Shown in pieces: positions 45,829 to 54,148 of a stretch of DNA of 55,624 nt. Origin of the DNA: Candidatus Krumholzibacteriota bacterium (GTDB lineage Bacteria > Krumholzibacteriota > Krumholzibacteriia > JAJRXK01); NCBI GenBank assembly GCA_024276305.1, contig JAJRXK010000001.1:1-55624 (forward strand). The letters are read 5' to 3'. The position numbers and the translations under genes were made by a program. Numbering within the stretch: the stretch's first letter is position 1; each line of letters opens with the position of its first letter. The notes beneath the pieces were generated by a model. That model did not search any database and was not told where the DNA came from. It worked only from the letters and a program-made list of their open reading frames with translations.

Positions 45829-47382
45829 GTGGAACCCTATCCTCTGGACCTGAGTCTGATCGTGGTGAACTACCACAGTCGGGCGCCGTTGACCGCCCTG
45901 CTGGCGAGCCTTGGTGAGCACCCCATCGAGGCCCAGCACGAGGTCCTGGTCGTCGACAACTCGCCGGACGATGGGGTAGCTGGTTGGTTGGCGTCGGAGC
46001 ATCCCGCCGTCCGAGTGATCGAATCGGGGGGCAATGTCGGCTATGCCCGCGCGGTGAACGCGGGGATCGGAGCCGCTCGGGGCCGGGAGATCCTGGTCAT
46101 CAATCCCGACGTTCGACTCGAAGCCCAGAGCGTGGATCGCAGCCTGGAGTATCTCCGTGCACATCCGGAGGTTGGTATTGTGGGGGTGCGCCTGGTGAAC
46201 GCCGATGGCACCGACCAACACAATGCCCGCCGCTTCTACACCCTGACCACCATATGCCTCCGGCGTACGCCACTCGGCAGGATCTGGCCCAACCATCCTT
46301 CGATGCGGGATCACCTCATGCTCGACGACGATCTCCGCTCGCCGGGTCCAGTGGACTGGGTGACCGGAGCGTACATGCTGGTGCGGAGGGAGGCTCTGGA
46401 CCGCGTGGGAAGGATGGACGGCCGGTTCTTTCTGTACTTCGAGGACGTCGACTGGTGCCAACGGATGTGGGACGAGGGCTACGAGGTGCATCTCCTGTCG
46501 GATGTTTGCCTGCACCACGAACATCAGCGGACGAGCGCCAAGCTCAACCGCAGTCTCTTTCACCATCTGCGCAGTTTCTTCAGCTACTACGACAAGTGGG
46601 GAGCGTTGATCTACGTCGCGCGTCGGCTCCAGGGGCCTTGGCGCAGAGTCGCAGCGGTGATCACCGATGCCGTGGCGTTGAATGTCGCCTTCCTGTTGGC
46701 CTTCTTCGCTCGTCGGATGCTCGATGCCTATTTCCCCGAGCCTCTCTTCGGCCTCGTCGACTACCTGCCCCTCATTGTGTTCACGAATGTGGTGTCCGCG
46801 GTGACATTGGCCTTCCTCGGCCGTTATTCCTCGCGTGGCCAAGAGTCCGACCACCGCGCTTTCGATTCGCTGCGGGCGGCCTTTCTCGTAGTACTGGTGG
46901 TGATGGCCGGCACCTACTTGTCCCATCTGCAGACCTTCAGCCGGGCGGTCCTCCTGATGTTCGTCCCTCTGTATCTGGCGGCGCTCGAGCTCACCCGCCG
47001 ATGGGGGAGACGGGTGTTGGGGGGAACGGATGACCGAGCGGCGTCGAAACGACGGGTCGCAGTGCTCGGCCCCTGGGAGGAGCCCCACGATTTCGTCGCG
47101 GAGGACTGGGTGTTTGCCGGCTGTGTGGGCGCAGCCGGGTGCGGCCGACGGGAACTGGGAGCCGTGGCCGACCTCGACGTCGTCGTGGATCGATATCGCA
47201 TCGACGAGCTACTCGTGCCCTGTGGTATCGAACCCGAAGACGACCTTCTCGAATCCCTTCGGCGTGTGCGCGACCGGGGAGTGGAGATTCTTTGCGAGGA
47301 TCCATGGCTTCCCCACGGCTCGGGCTCGGGCTGTGCTCGTCTGGGGCGGTGGTGGAGGATCTGGAGTCCTCGCAAGACATGA
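45829..47382 (+). CDS. GT2 glycosyltransferase fused to the non-catalytic half of a polyprenyl glycosylphosphotransferase/CapD-type protein
   Basis: 517-residue fusion. Residues 1-255 are a complete GT2 domain (LIVVNYHSRAPLTALLASL, VVDNSPDD, GNVGYARAVNAGIGAARG, INPDVRLE, FLYFEDVDWCQRMWDEGY). Residues 275-400 contain four membrane helices in the arrangement of WcaJ/WbpM N-termini (VAAVITDAVALNVAFLLAFF, then a GRYSSRGQES loop and FDSLRAAFLVVLVVMAGTYL). Residues 410-500 are a degenerate Rossmann region (RRVAVLGPWEEP, YRIDELLVPCG). The bacterial sugar-transferase domain or CapD domain that normally follows is absent and the gene ends in a stop at 47380-47382. No frameshifted remnant of it is seen downstream. 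May tether the GT2 to a membrane complex. Confidence 0.8.
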   Translation: MEPYPLDLSLIVVNYHSRAPLTALLASLGEHPIEAQHEVLVVDNSPDDGVAGWLASEHPAVRVIESGGNVGYARAVNAGIGAARGREILVINPDVRLEAQSVDRSLEYLRAHPEVGIVGVRLVNADGTDQHNARRFYTLTTICLRRTPLGRIWPNHPSMRDHLMLDDDLRSPGPVDWVTGAYMLVRREALDRVGRMDGRFFLYFEDVDWCQRMWDEGYEVHLLSDVCLHHEHQRTSAKLNRSLFHHLRSFFSYYDKWGALIYVARRLQGPWRRVAAVITDAVALNVAFLLAFFARRMLDAYFPEPLFGLVDYLPLIVFTNVVSAVTLAFLGRYSSRGQESDHRAFDSLRAAFLVVLVVMAGTYLSHLQTFSRAVLLMFVPLYLAALELTRRWGRRVLGGTDDRAASKRRVAVLGPWEEPHDFVAEDWVFAGCVGAAGCGRRELGAVADLDVVVDRYRIDELLVPCGIEPEDDLLESLRRVRDRGVEILCEDPWLPHGSGSGCARLGRWWRIWSPRKT

Positions 47383-47548
47383 TGAACGAGACTCCGGATT
47401 TCCCTTGGGGGTCGATCCACCTCCGTGGTCGTCCGCCCGCGGGATCTCGTGTTATGGTAGGGGATCAACATTCGATGCTTTGGGTCGAATGTCGAACCGC
47501 CCCGGCTGCCGTCGCTGGATTCTTCATCGTCCCCGATGCGAGGAAAAG

Positions 47549-49984
47549 ATGGTAATCACGAAGCAGAGCTCGACTTCGGGGCTCGTCGTCTGTCTGTTGG
47601 TGCTCGCCGTAGGTGTCTCGATGTCGGCGGTCGCGCTGGCCGAGGGATTGCGGGACCGCGACGCGTGGGAGGTGCTCGTCCCTCGCAACCGGCCGGTGGA
47701 CAGCGTGTGGTGGCAGGGCAGAGTGGTCGTGGCTGACGATGGTGGGGGCCTCTTTCTTTACGACCCCCAGAGCTCGAGGCTCGATGCGTGGACCACCCGT
47801 GAGGGACTGACCTCCAACTTTCTCACTGCAGTGGATGCGGATACTTCGGGGAATCTCTGGGTGGGCAGTCGCGGGGGAGGAATGATGCGGGTCAGGGGAC
47901 CCGGGGTCACCAAGGCCATCACCGGTTTGCTCGAGAACTCGATCACCGATCTGGCTGCTGACGGAGGCCATGTCTACTACGGCACTCTCTCCGGCGCGGG
48001 CCGCGTCGCGGGAGGCTTTCCGGAACGGGTGTACCAGACCTCGAACGGGCTCCCCAGTGACGAAGTGCTTTCTGTTGCCGCGTTCAACGGGATTGCCTGG
48101 TTCGGGACTCCATTGGGGGTCGCTCGTTTCGACCGGGAGACGAGTCTCCTGCAAGTCGTCAATCAGGGTTTGGGCTCGAATCTCGAAGTCTTGGATCTCG
48201 ACGCTTCGGCGAAGGGCACCTTCGTCTCCACCGCAGATGGGGTCTACGCCTGGGGAGATTCCACCTGGATTGCGTTGCCCGTGCCTCCCGTATTGGTCGA
48301 GCGCCTGGTACCGGTCACCGGCCGGATGATCGGTCTTGCCGACGGTGACGCGGCTTACGAGCTGACCGACGGCGCGACGAGTTGGGTGCCCTTCAACCTG
48401 GATGCGACCAGCTACGATTTCACGACTCTGGACAATGGAGGCGAGATTCAGTATCCGGGTGCGGTGGAGGCTCCGGACGGGACTCTGTACTTCGCGGCGA
48501 CTTCCCTGCGCCCGGGGACGATTCGAAATGATCCCCTGACCACTCTCTGGATTCCCGGCGTCGGAGACATCGGTGCTCTGAGGGGTCTCTTCGGATCCGA
48601 GATTCGGGCGATGGCCCCCGATGGTGCGGGCGGGGTCTGGTTGGGCAGCTTCCCGGTCTTCGACGGAATTACGCACTGGCGCAGCGATCGCAGTGTCGTC
48701 GCCTATGCCCTCCGGGACGCAGATCCTTCCGACGCGGTCGATCTGGGTTGGATGCAGGCGCTGAAGATCGCGGCTCTCGTCGATCGCCGGGGAGATCTCT
48801 GGGTGTCCACCTTTTCCAAGGGACTCACCCGAATGCGCCCCAGTTCGGACGAGAATCCCGCGACTTCTTCCTACCTCCATCTACGACCGGAGGATTCACC
48901 GCTTCGATCCAAGAGAGTGGTGGCGATGGCGGAAGATCCCAAAGGGCGCCTCTGGTTCACGAGCGACGCGGGGGCGGCGGTGGGGGACCTCAATATCGGC
49001 GTGGACATTCTCCTGGATCCGACGGACCCCCTGAATCCTGCCAGCTGGCTCAAGCTCACTCCGGCCAATTCCTTGCTCTCGGGCCCGGCGGTCATGGCCA
49101 TCGACTTTCAAGGCGCCGACAGGGTCTGGTTCAGTGTGAACGGAGCTGGAATCCAGCGTTGGGACTACGACGGGACCACCGGCAGCGGCGACATCGAGGT
49201 GACGACAATGACCGATGCGTTCTCGTGGAAGAGGATTGCGCGTCTGCCTGACACTGCTGGCGGAGTGGACCTTGCGGCGCCCCGAGGCTTGGAGTTCACT
49301 TCCGATGGTCGGGCCTGGCTCGCCGCGGAAGGCAATGGAGTATTCCGCTTCGATCCCGAATCGAGCTTGCAGCCCTGGGAAGTGGATCAGATTCGGCTCT
49401 CGACCTTCGGCGTCACCTTGCTCAGCAGTCTGGTCCGAGCCATTGCGCTCGATGGCCGTGGAGCGTTGTGGGTGGCCAGTGACGTCGGTCTCGATCGAAT
49501 CACCGAGACTTCCGAGGGTTATCGTGTGGATGCCTTCAGCGACTTGCCCACCTTCGAGAGCCGGGACTTGGGCAGGATCTACTCGCCGGACATTCTGTCT
49601 CCGCTCCCGACGTCGAATCTGACCAATCTTGTCCTTGACCGCGAACGGCAGCAACTCTACATCGCTTCGAAGGCCGGTGCGGCCAGGATCGACTTGGGTC
49701 AGCTCACATCCGCCTCGTCCGGGGAGTTCATGTTCTCGGTGAGTCCCAATCCATTGCGGGCCGAGGACACGGGCTTTGTCGTGAGCGATTTCGACGGCGA
49801 GGCTACGGTCGAAGTCTACAATCTTCTGGGAGTACGCATTCTGAGACGAACCGGGGTGCGGGCGGGAGATCAGGTGTGGGATGCTCGGAATCGCTTGGGT
49901 GACTTTGTCGCCGGCGGAATGTATGTGCTGAGACTTCAGACCGGTGCCGGAAGTGCACAGAGAACGGTGGCGATCGAACGATGA
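47549..49984 (+). CDS. Exported two-propeller protein with T9SS/FlgD-like C-terminal domain (PorZ-like)
   Basis: 811 residues. Signal peptide at 1-32 (hydrophobic LVVCLLVLAVGVSMSAVALA). Residues 35-720 contain many two-component-regulator-propeller-type repeats, e.g. SRLDAWTTREGLTSNFLTAV, NGLPSDEVLSVAAFNGIAW, RSKRVVAMAEDPKGRLWFTS and RAIALDGRGALWVASDVGLD, consistent with two beta-propellers. Residues 725-811 form an FlgD-Ig/T9SS type A-like sorting domain (FSVSPNPLRAEDTGF, VEVYNLLGVRILR, DFVAGGMYVLRLQ). The size and layout recall PorZ of the Bacteroidetes type IX system, but a propeller protein of another role is possible. ATG 47549 has AGGA upstream. The stop overlaps the next gene (ATGA). 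Confidence 0.75.
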   Translation: MVITKQSSTSGLVVCLLVLAVGVSMSAVALAEGLRDRDAWEVLVPRNRPVDSVWWQGRVVVADDGGGLFLYDPQSSRLDAWTTREGLTSNFLTAVDADTSGNLWVGSRGGGMMRVRGPGVTKAITGLLENSITDLAADGGHVYYGTLSGAGRVAGGFPERVYQTSNGLPSDEVLSVAAFNGIAWFGTPLGVARFDRETSLLQVVNQGLGSNLEVLDLDASAKGTFVSTADGVYAWGDSTWIALPVPPVLVERLVPVTGRMIGLADGDAAYELTDGATSWVPFNLDATSYDFTTLDNGGEIQYPGAVEAPDGTLYFAATSLRPGTIRNDPLTTLWIPGVGDIGALRGLFGSEIRAMAPDGAGGVWLGSFPVFDGITHWRSDRSVVAYALRDADPSDAVDLGWMQALKIAALVDRRGDLWVSTFSKGLTRMRPSSDENPATSSYLHLRPEDSPLRSKRVVAMAEDPKGRLWFTSDAGAAVGDLNIGVDILLDPTDPLNPASWLKLTPANSLLSGPAVMAIDFQGADRVWFSVNGAGIQRWDYDGTTGSGDIEVTTMTDAFSWKRIARLPDTAGGVDLAAPRGLEFTSDGRAWLAAEGNGVFRFDPESSLQPWEVDQIRLSTFGVTLLSSLVRAIALDGRGALWVASDVGLDRITETSEGYRVDAFSDLPTFESRDLGRIYSPDILSPLPTSNLTNLVLDRERQQLYIASKAGAARIDLGQLTSASSGEFMFSVSPNPLRAEDTGFVVSDFDGEATVEVYNLLGVRILRRTGVRAGDQVWDARNRLGDFVAGGMYVLRLQTGAGSAQRTVAIER

Positions 49985-51411
49985 CCCGACGTGTGTTGAT
50001 GATGGGGGCGGGCGAGGCGGCCCGACTGGTGGCGAGAGGTCTTCAGCAGGGAGAATACGATCGCGTGGTCGTGGGTTTCCTCGACGATGATCCCGATCTG
50101 CAGGGGACTCAAATTGCCGGCATTGATGTTCTGGGTCGAACCTCCGAAGTGGAGAGAGTCGCGCGAGAACAGGATGTGGACGAGATCATCCTGTCGATCC
50201 CATCAGCTCCTGGTGCGATCATCCGACGTCTCATCAGTGATGCCCATCGAACTCGACTTCCGGTGCGCATCGTTCCCGGCATTCGCGATATCATCAAAGG
50301 GAGTGTTGGCTACGAACAGGTGCGTTCCGTGGCTCCCGAGGACCTGCTCGGTCGTGAGACCGTGGATCTCGAAGAAGGACCCATTCGCGCCGCGGTCGAA
50401 GGTCGCAGTATCCTCGTCACGGGTGCCGGGGGATCCATCGGTTCGGAGCTGTGCCGCCACCTGGTGGGTTTCGAACCCGCGCGGATGTATCTGCTCGGGA
50501 GGGGCGAGAACAGTCTCTTCGAGATCGACGAGGAGCTTCGTGACGCCTTCTCTTTCGGGGGCGGACGGGTGGTATTGGCGGATGTGCGCGATACCGAGCG
50601 CATGCAGCGATTGGCGGGTGAAATCCGAGCCGACGTGGTATTGCACGCTGCGGCGCACAAGCACGTTCCCCTCATGGAGCTCTACCCCGAAGAAGCGTTG
50701 ATGGTGAATGTCGTGGGAACTGCGAACGTGCTCGGCTTCGCCCGCTCCGTGGGTGCGGAGCGCTTCGTGATGCTGAGCACGGACAAGGCGGTCGCTCCTC
50801 GGAGTGTGATGGGCGCGACCAAACGTCTGGCCGAATTGCTGGTGCAGTGCGCTGCTCGCGATGGAGGGTTGCGGTTCATGGCCGTGCGTTTCGGCAATGT
50901 GCTTGGAAGCCGAGGATCGGTGGTCCCTCTCTTTCTCCGGCAGCTCAGTCGAGGCGGACCCCTGACCGTGACGCACCGCGAAGCGACTCGGTACTTCATG
51001 ACGATCAAAGAAGCTGCGATGCTCGTGGTCCAGGGCATGGCCAGCGGGCAGGGGGGAGAAACCTTCGTCCTCGACATGGGTGAGGCCATCCGAATCCAAG
51101 AACTGGCCGAAAACCTCATCGCCCTTTCTGGTTTCGGACGCGAAGACGAGATCCAGATCGTCGAGACCGGATTGCGCCCTGGAGAGAAGCTCACCGAGCA
51201 GTACCTCGCCGACACTGACCCCACGGTTCCCGGTCCTCACCCTCAGATCTTGGTTGCCCGTCCGCCCATCCCCGAGGGTTTCGATCCCCGTGCATTGGTC
51301 GAGGAGATGCGCGATCTCGCAGCTCGTGCCTCTCGAGACGAGATCCGTCGACGGATCATCGAGCTTCTCCCCGACCACGATCTTCGCCGCAGCGGCGCGG
51401 TGGGGAGTTGA
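49981..51411 (+). CDS. CapD/WbpM-type UDP-sugar 4,6-dehydratase lacking membrane helices
   Basis: 476 residues. An N-terminal Rossmann domain (RRVLMMGAGEAARLVARGL, GFLDDDPDLQG) is followed from residue 143 by an SDR dehydratase domain (ILVTGAGGSIGSELCRHL, VVLHAAAHKHVPLME, STDKAV, MGATKRLAE with Met-xxx-Lys as in the WbpM catalytic triad, FGNVLGSRGSVVPLF). The C-terminal block ETGLRPGEKLTEQYL is family-specific. WbpM/FlaA1-long proteins normally carry four N-terminal membrane helices; here they are absent. Likely reaction is UDP-GlcNAc 4,6-dehydration, giving a deoxysugar precursor. Translationally coupled to the PorZ-like gene. Confidence 0.88.
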   Translation: MTRRVLMMGAGEAARLVARGLQQGEYDRVVVGFLDDDPDLQGTQIAGIDVLGRTSEVERVAREQDVDEIILSIPSAPGAIIRRLISDAHRTRLPVRIVPGIRDIIKGSVGYEQVRSVAPEDLLGRETVDLEEGPIRAAVEGRSILVTGAGGSIGSELCRHLVGFEPARMYLLGRGENSLFEIDEELRDAFSFGGGRVVLADVRDTERMQRLAGEIRADVVLHAAAHKHVPLMELYPEEALMVNVVGTANVLGFARSVGAERFVMLSTDKAVAPRSVMGATKRLAELLVQCAARDGGLRFMAVRFGNVLGSRGSVVPLFLRQLSRGGPLTVTHREATRYFMTIKEAAMLVVQGMASGQGGETFVLDMGEAIRIQELAENLIALSGFGREDEIQIVETGLRPGEKLTEQYLADTDPTVPGPHPQILVARPPIPEGFDPRALVEEMRDLAARASRDEIRRRIIELLPDHDLRRSGAVGS

Positions 51412-51417
51412 CCGAGG

Positions 51418-52365
51418 GTGAGCGGGCTCTGCTGCGAGCTTCGCCATGAAGTCGATGACCGTGAGTGGGATGTCCTGATTCGTCAGTCCTCGTTACCGTC
51501 TCCATTCCAGGACCCTCGTTTCGCCCGCGCCATCGGACGAGCCGCTCCGGATTGGGACCCTCGGTGGATCGAAGTGAGAAGGGACGGACGACTCGTGGGC
51601 GGACTCGGAGTGATGGTCCGCCGACATCTGGGGTTGGAGGACTGGGTCAGCGGGTGGAGCGGGTCCTACGGGGGACCTCTCTGGGATGGCGCTCCGGAGG
51701 TCGTGGAGGATCTCGCTCTCGCCTTTCGCCGGACCGACAGCCTTCGACGCCGGAGAAGTGAGATCGTCTGGGCCGGAGCCGAACGTCCGGCGGGGCCCTG
51801 GAAGGGGTGGGAGCCTTTGAAGACCGCAGTGCTGCCTCTCGATGGTCAGGCCTCCTTCGACGACTTCCTGCGGGGGACTTTTCCCAAGAACCGGCGCAAC
51901 GAATGCACACGGAGTGAGAAGCGTGGGTTGAGAGTGGTTCACGATCCGGAGGGGGAGTATCTGATCCCGGTGTGGGAACTCTATTCGCAGCGTTGCCAGC
52001 AATGGCGTTCGCCTGTCGTTCCCTGCGAGCTTCTGGAAGAATTCGTGTCGGAGTGGGAGGAAGTGTCTCTCTTCGTCGCCCTCCACGAAGCAGAGGGCGT
52101 GGTCGGAGGGCATGTTTGCGTGCGCAGCGGGACGGAACTCTTCGCGTGGTTGGGAACCACCCGGCGGATGGAACGAGTCTACCCCTCGGCACTGCTCATT
52201 CGAGAAGAAGCCCGCTGGGTTCATGAGAATGCTCTGCTTCGTCTGAACCTCGGTAGCAGCATGGGGATCGGGGGAGTGCAGAACTACAAACAGTTGCTCG
52301 GTGCGACGGAAGAAACCCGGTGGATCCTGAGAGATCGAGCGTGGTGGTGGCCGAGGCGACGATGA
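51418..52365 (+). CDS. FemAB/GNAT-like acyltransferase
   Basis: 315 residues of the GNAT_acetyltr_6 / FemAB-like group. An N-terminal half with SLPSPFQDPRFARAIG and GRLVGGLGVMVRR, then FPKNRRNECTRSEKRGLRVV, a second half with VALHEAEGVVGGHVCVRSG, and the closing NLGSSMGIGGVQNYKQLLGA block typical of these proteins. Relatives are found in polysaccharide and exosortase clusters and may acylate or aminoacylate a sugar. The substrate is unknown. GTG 51418 lies 6 nt after the dehydratase stop, and the end overlaps the next gene, so it acts with the glycan enzymes. Confidence 0.75.
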   Translation: MSGLCCELRHEVDDREWDVLIRQSSLPSPFQDPRFARAIGRAAPDWDPRWIEVRRDGRLVGGLGVMVRRHLGLEDWVSGWSGSYGGPLWDGAPEVVEDLALAFRRTDSLRRRRSEIVWAGAERPAGPWKGWEPLKTAVLPLDGQASFDDFLRGTFPKNRRNECTRSEKRGLRVVHDPEGEYLIPVWELYSQRCQQWRSPVVPCELLEEFVSEWEEVSLFVALHEAEGVVGGHVCVRSGTELFAWLGTTRRMERVYPSALLIREEARWVHENALLRLNLGSSMGIGGVQNYKQLLGATEETRWILRDRAWWWPRRR

Positions 52366-53846
52366 AACAGAACTGGAGAACCCACGGAAGTCTGGCCCTT
52401 CTCGTCTATGTGACCCAACTGTGGTTCTACCGCGGATACGTCACGGACGACACCTGGATCTATGCTCGCTTCGCTCAGAACCTCGCTCGCTACGGGGAGT
52501 TGAGTTTCAATCCGGGCCATCCCATCCACGCGGCGACCAGCCCCCTGTGGGCCCTTCTGGCGGCGATCGGCGCGAGGGTGGGCTTCGCCCCGATCCACGT
52601 TCTGATGGCATTGGGATGGGTTTGTGGGGCGATCAGCGTGTTGGTGTTCAGTCGGCTCGTGCACCGACTCGTGCCTCATTCGGGCCTGGCCCTGGGAGTG
52701 ATCCTGGTCTTCGCCACCGAAGTGTGGTGGGTGCGATGGTCGGCTTCGGGCATGGAAACGGCCCTCGGTGTGCTGTGGCTTCTCCTGGTCCTCGACCTCA
52801 GTTGGAGGCCTCCCTCCCGGGTGCCGGTCTTGGCTCTGGGGTTGGTCCTGGGCGGTGGGTTTCTCATTCGTCCGGAGAGCTTGGCTCTGACCGCTACCTT
52901 CGCTTTGGCGCTGGTTCGCCAGCCGGAATTGCGGGCCCGGAAGATCCTGTGGGGGGCTCTACTCGTGGTGCCTCTGTTGTGGACGGCCTACGCCTGGCCC
53001 ACCTTCGGACATCTGCTTCCCGCAACCATGCAGGCGAAGTCGACTCCGATCGGATTGCAGTGGCCTCGTTTCCTGCACAACCTTCGGGTCTTGGCCGGTC
53101 TGTACCTCGTGGCGGCGCCCTTGGCCACCGCAGCCTGGGTGGTGGGAATGGGCCGGGGACGGTGGGAGTGGCGAGGAGAGGATTGGAGCGAACCGGTATG
53201 GAGGGTCTGGATGCTCCTCCTTCCCGCCGCCTACTTGGTGCGCGATGTCCAGGTCGTGAGCCGCTACTTGGAGTTGGTGCTTCCGGTGGTCCTGCTGTGG
53301 TCTGCCCGGAGGTGGTCGCGTTCGAGGACTCTCGAGTCTGCGCGGTGGCGGCGGGGGGCGGTGGCTCTGTGCGCCTTGCAGGTCTTGGTGGCCCTCGGCC
53401 TCACCCTCGGATGGGTGGCGCCTCGGAGTCGTGCCTTCGGACAGAGTCTGGAAGCCGGACTGGGAGATCTGGCGGCCTGGATCGTCGAGAACACCCAGGA
53501 CCAGGACTTGGTTGCGGTATACGACATCGGCTACCTGGGCGCCAAGTGCAACCGTCCCATCCTCGACCTCGGCGGTTTGGTGCAGCCTCAGATCAATGCC
53601 CTTCGTGATCACATCGATGATGCCGAGATCCTGCGCCAGGGCCTCTTCCTCGACTATGGCCAGCCGACCGTTCTGGTGGACCGCGACCCGCAGCCCGCGG
53701 CCCTCGACGGACTCGTCCTGAGAGGCTTGCGCCTGCAGGCGGTGTTGCATCGAAGGGTGGCGAATCTCGGACTGTCGCGACCCGAACCGGTGTACTACAC
53801 CCTCTATCGTCTGCTCCCCGTTGTGGAGGACGACGCGGCGAACTGA
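52362..53846 (+). CDS. GT-C-type membrane glycosyltransferase
   Basis: 494 residues, about nine membrane helices. The first periplasmic loop carries DDTWIYARFAQNLARYGELS followed by FNPGHPIHAATSPLWALL, a DD-x-N-FNPG-PLW pattern seen in bacterial GT-C arabinosyl- and mannosyltransferase-like proteins (AftB and relatives). The C-terminal 130 residues are soluble (LDLGGLVQPQINALRDHID). It would use a polyprenyl-phosphate sugar on the outer face. ATG 52362 overlaps the FemAB-like stop. Last gene of the glycan region. The donor may be the pentose lipid implied by the UbiA-type gene at 4946-5836, but that is conjecture. Confidence 0.78.
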   Translation: MKQNWRTHGSLALLVYVTQLWFYRGYVTDDTWIYARFAQNLARYGELSFNPGHPIHAATSPLWALLAAIGARVGFAPIHVLMALGWVCGAISVLVFSRLVHRLVPHSGLALGVILVFATEVWWVRWSASGMETALGVLWLLLVLDLSWRPPSRVPVLALGLVLGGGFLIRPESLALTATFALALVRQPELRARKILWGALLVVPLLWTAYAWPTFGHLLPATMQAKSTPIGLQWPRFLHNLRVLAGLYLVAAPLATAAWVVGMGRGRWEWRGEDWSEPVWRVWMLLLPAAYLVRDVQVVSRYLELVLPVVLLWSARRWSRSRTLESARWRRGAVALCALQVLVALGLTLGWVAPRSRAFGQSLEAGLGDLAAWIVENTQDQDLVAVYDIGYLGAKCNRPILDLGGLVQPQINALRDHIDDAEILRQGLFLDYGQPTVLVDRDPQPAALDGLVLRGLRLQAVLHRRVANLGLSRPEPVYYTLYRLLPVVEDDAAN

Positions 53847-54031
53847 AGACCCGCTTCGTTCCGTTTTCCGGCAGACTTCTGGACCTTCCCCTCGGCCCTC
53901 GTTCTGGGCCGGCACTCCCCTCGGTCCCGGGGGGCGAGTCCCCACATCCTGGTCCCGGCCCCTCGTTCTCTCCGGAATCGCCGCTCTTCCCACGATTCTC
54001 GAATCGTCTCGAGATTCTCGCATCCGACCGC
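53847..54031. other. Intergenic region with hairpins after the glycan cluster
   Basis: No gene seen. It contains a perfect 6-bp stem (53893-53911), an imperfect GC-rich stem around 53914-53940, and the CGATTC-TC-GAATCG inverted repeat near 53982-53995. No poly-T tract follows any of them, so intrinsic termination is doubtful. Confidence 0.5.
53893..53911 (+). terminator. Possible terminator hairpin downstream of the glycan cluster
   Basis: CGGCCC-TCGTTCT-GGGCCG forms a perfect 6-bp stem 46 bp after the last glycan-cluster stop. Lack of a T-tract keeps confidence low; a Rho-dependent or processing role is possible. Confidence 0.25.
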
Positions 54032-54060
54032 TTGACAGCCCGGATCAGATCGCCGAGAAT
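54032..54060 (+). promoter_or_regulatory. Promoter of the mraZ operon
   Basis: TTGACA (54032-54037; perfect -35), 17-bp spacer, GAGAAT (54055-54060; 4 of 6). Predicted start near 54067, immediately before a set of GGG-containing repeats that are probably MraZ sites, and about 82 nt before the mraZ start. Confidence 0.6.
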
Positions 54061-54068
54061 CCGCCTGT

Positions 54069-54103
54069 GGGACAAAAAGTTCCAATAAGGGGCAAAAAGG
54101 GAA
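54069..54103 (+). promoter_or_regulatory. Probable MraZ operator repeats
   Basis: GGGAC (54069), GGGGC (54089) and GGGAA (54099) lie on a 10-nt grid, each followed by an A-rich spacer. E. coli MraZ binds repeats of TGGGN separated by 5-nt spacers, so this is a likely autoregulatory site just downstream of the promoter. A further GGGAC at 54138 overlaps the ribosome-binding region. Confidence 0.55.
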
Positions 54104-54112
54104 AAACGAAGT

Positions 54113-54135
54113 AACTTGTTTCAACAAAGCAAGTT
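54113..54135 (+). promoter_or_regulatory. Hairpin in mraZ leader
   Basis: AACTTGTTT-CAACA-AAGCAAGTT forms a 9-bp stem (one G-U pair) with a 5-nt loop, ending 2 nt before the mraZ Shine-Dalgarno GGGAC. It could affect mraZ translation or be an operator half-site pair. Confidence 0.35.
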
Positions 54136-54148
54136 ATGGGACAAACAA

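Noticed and set aside
45829-47548. Frameshift or truncation that removed a catalytic sugar-transferase domain from the GT2 fusion
   Set aside because: The three forward frames after the stop up to 47548 show no catalytic-domain motifs such as KFRTM or GDMSLVGPRP, so the absence looks genuine in this assembly.
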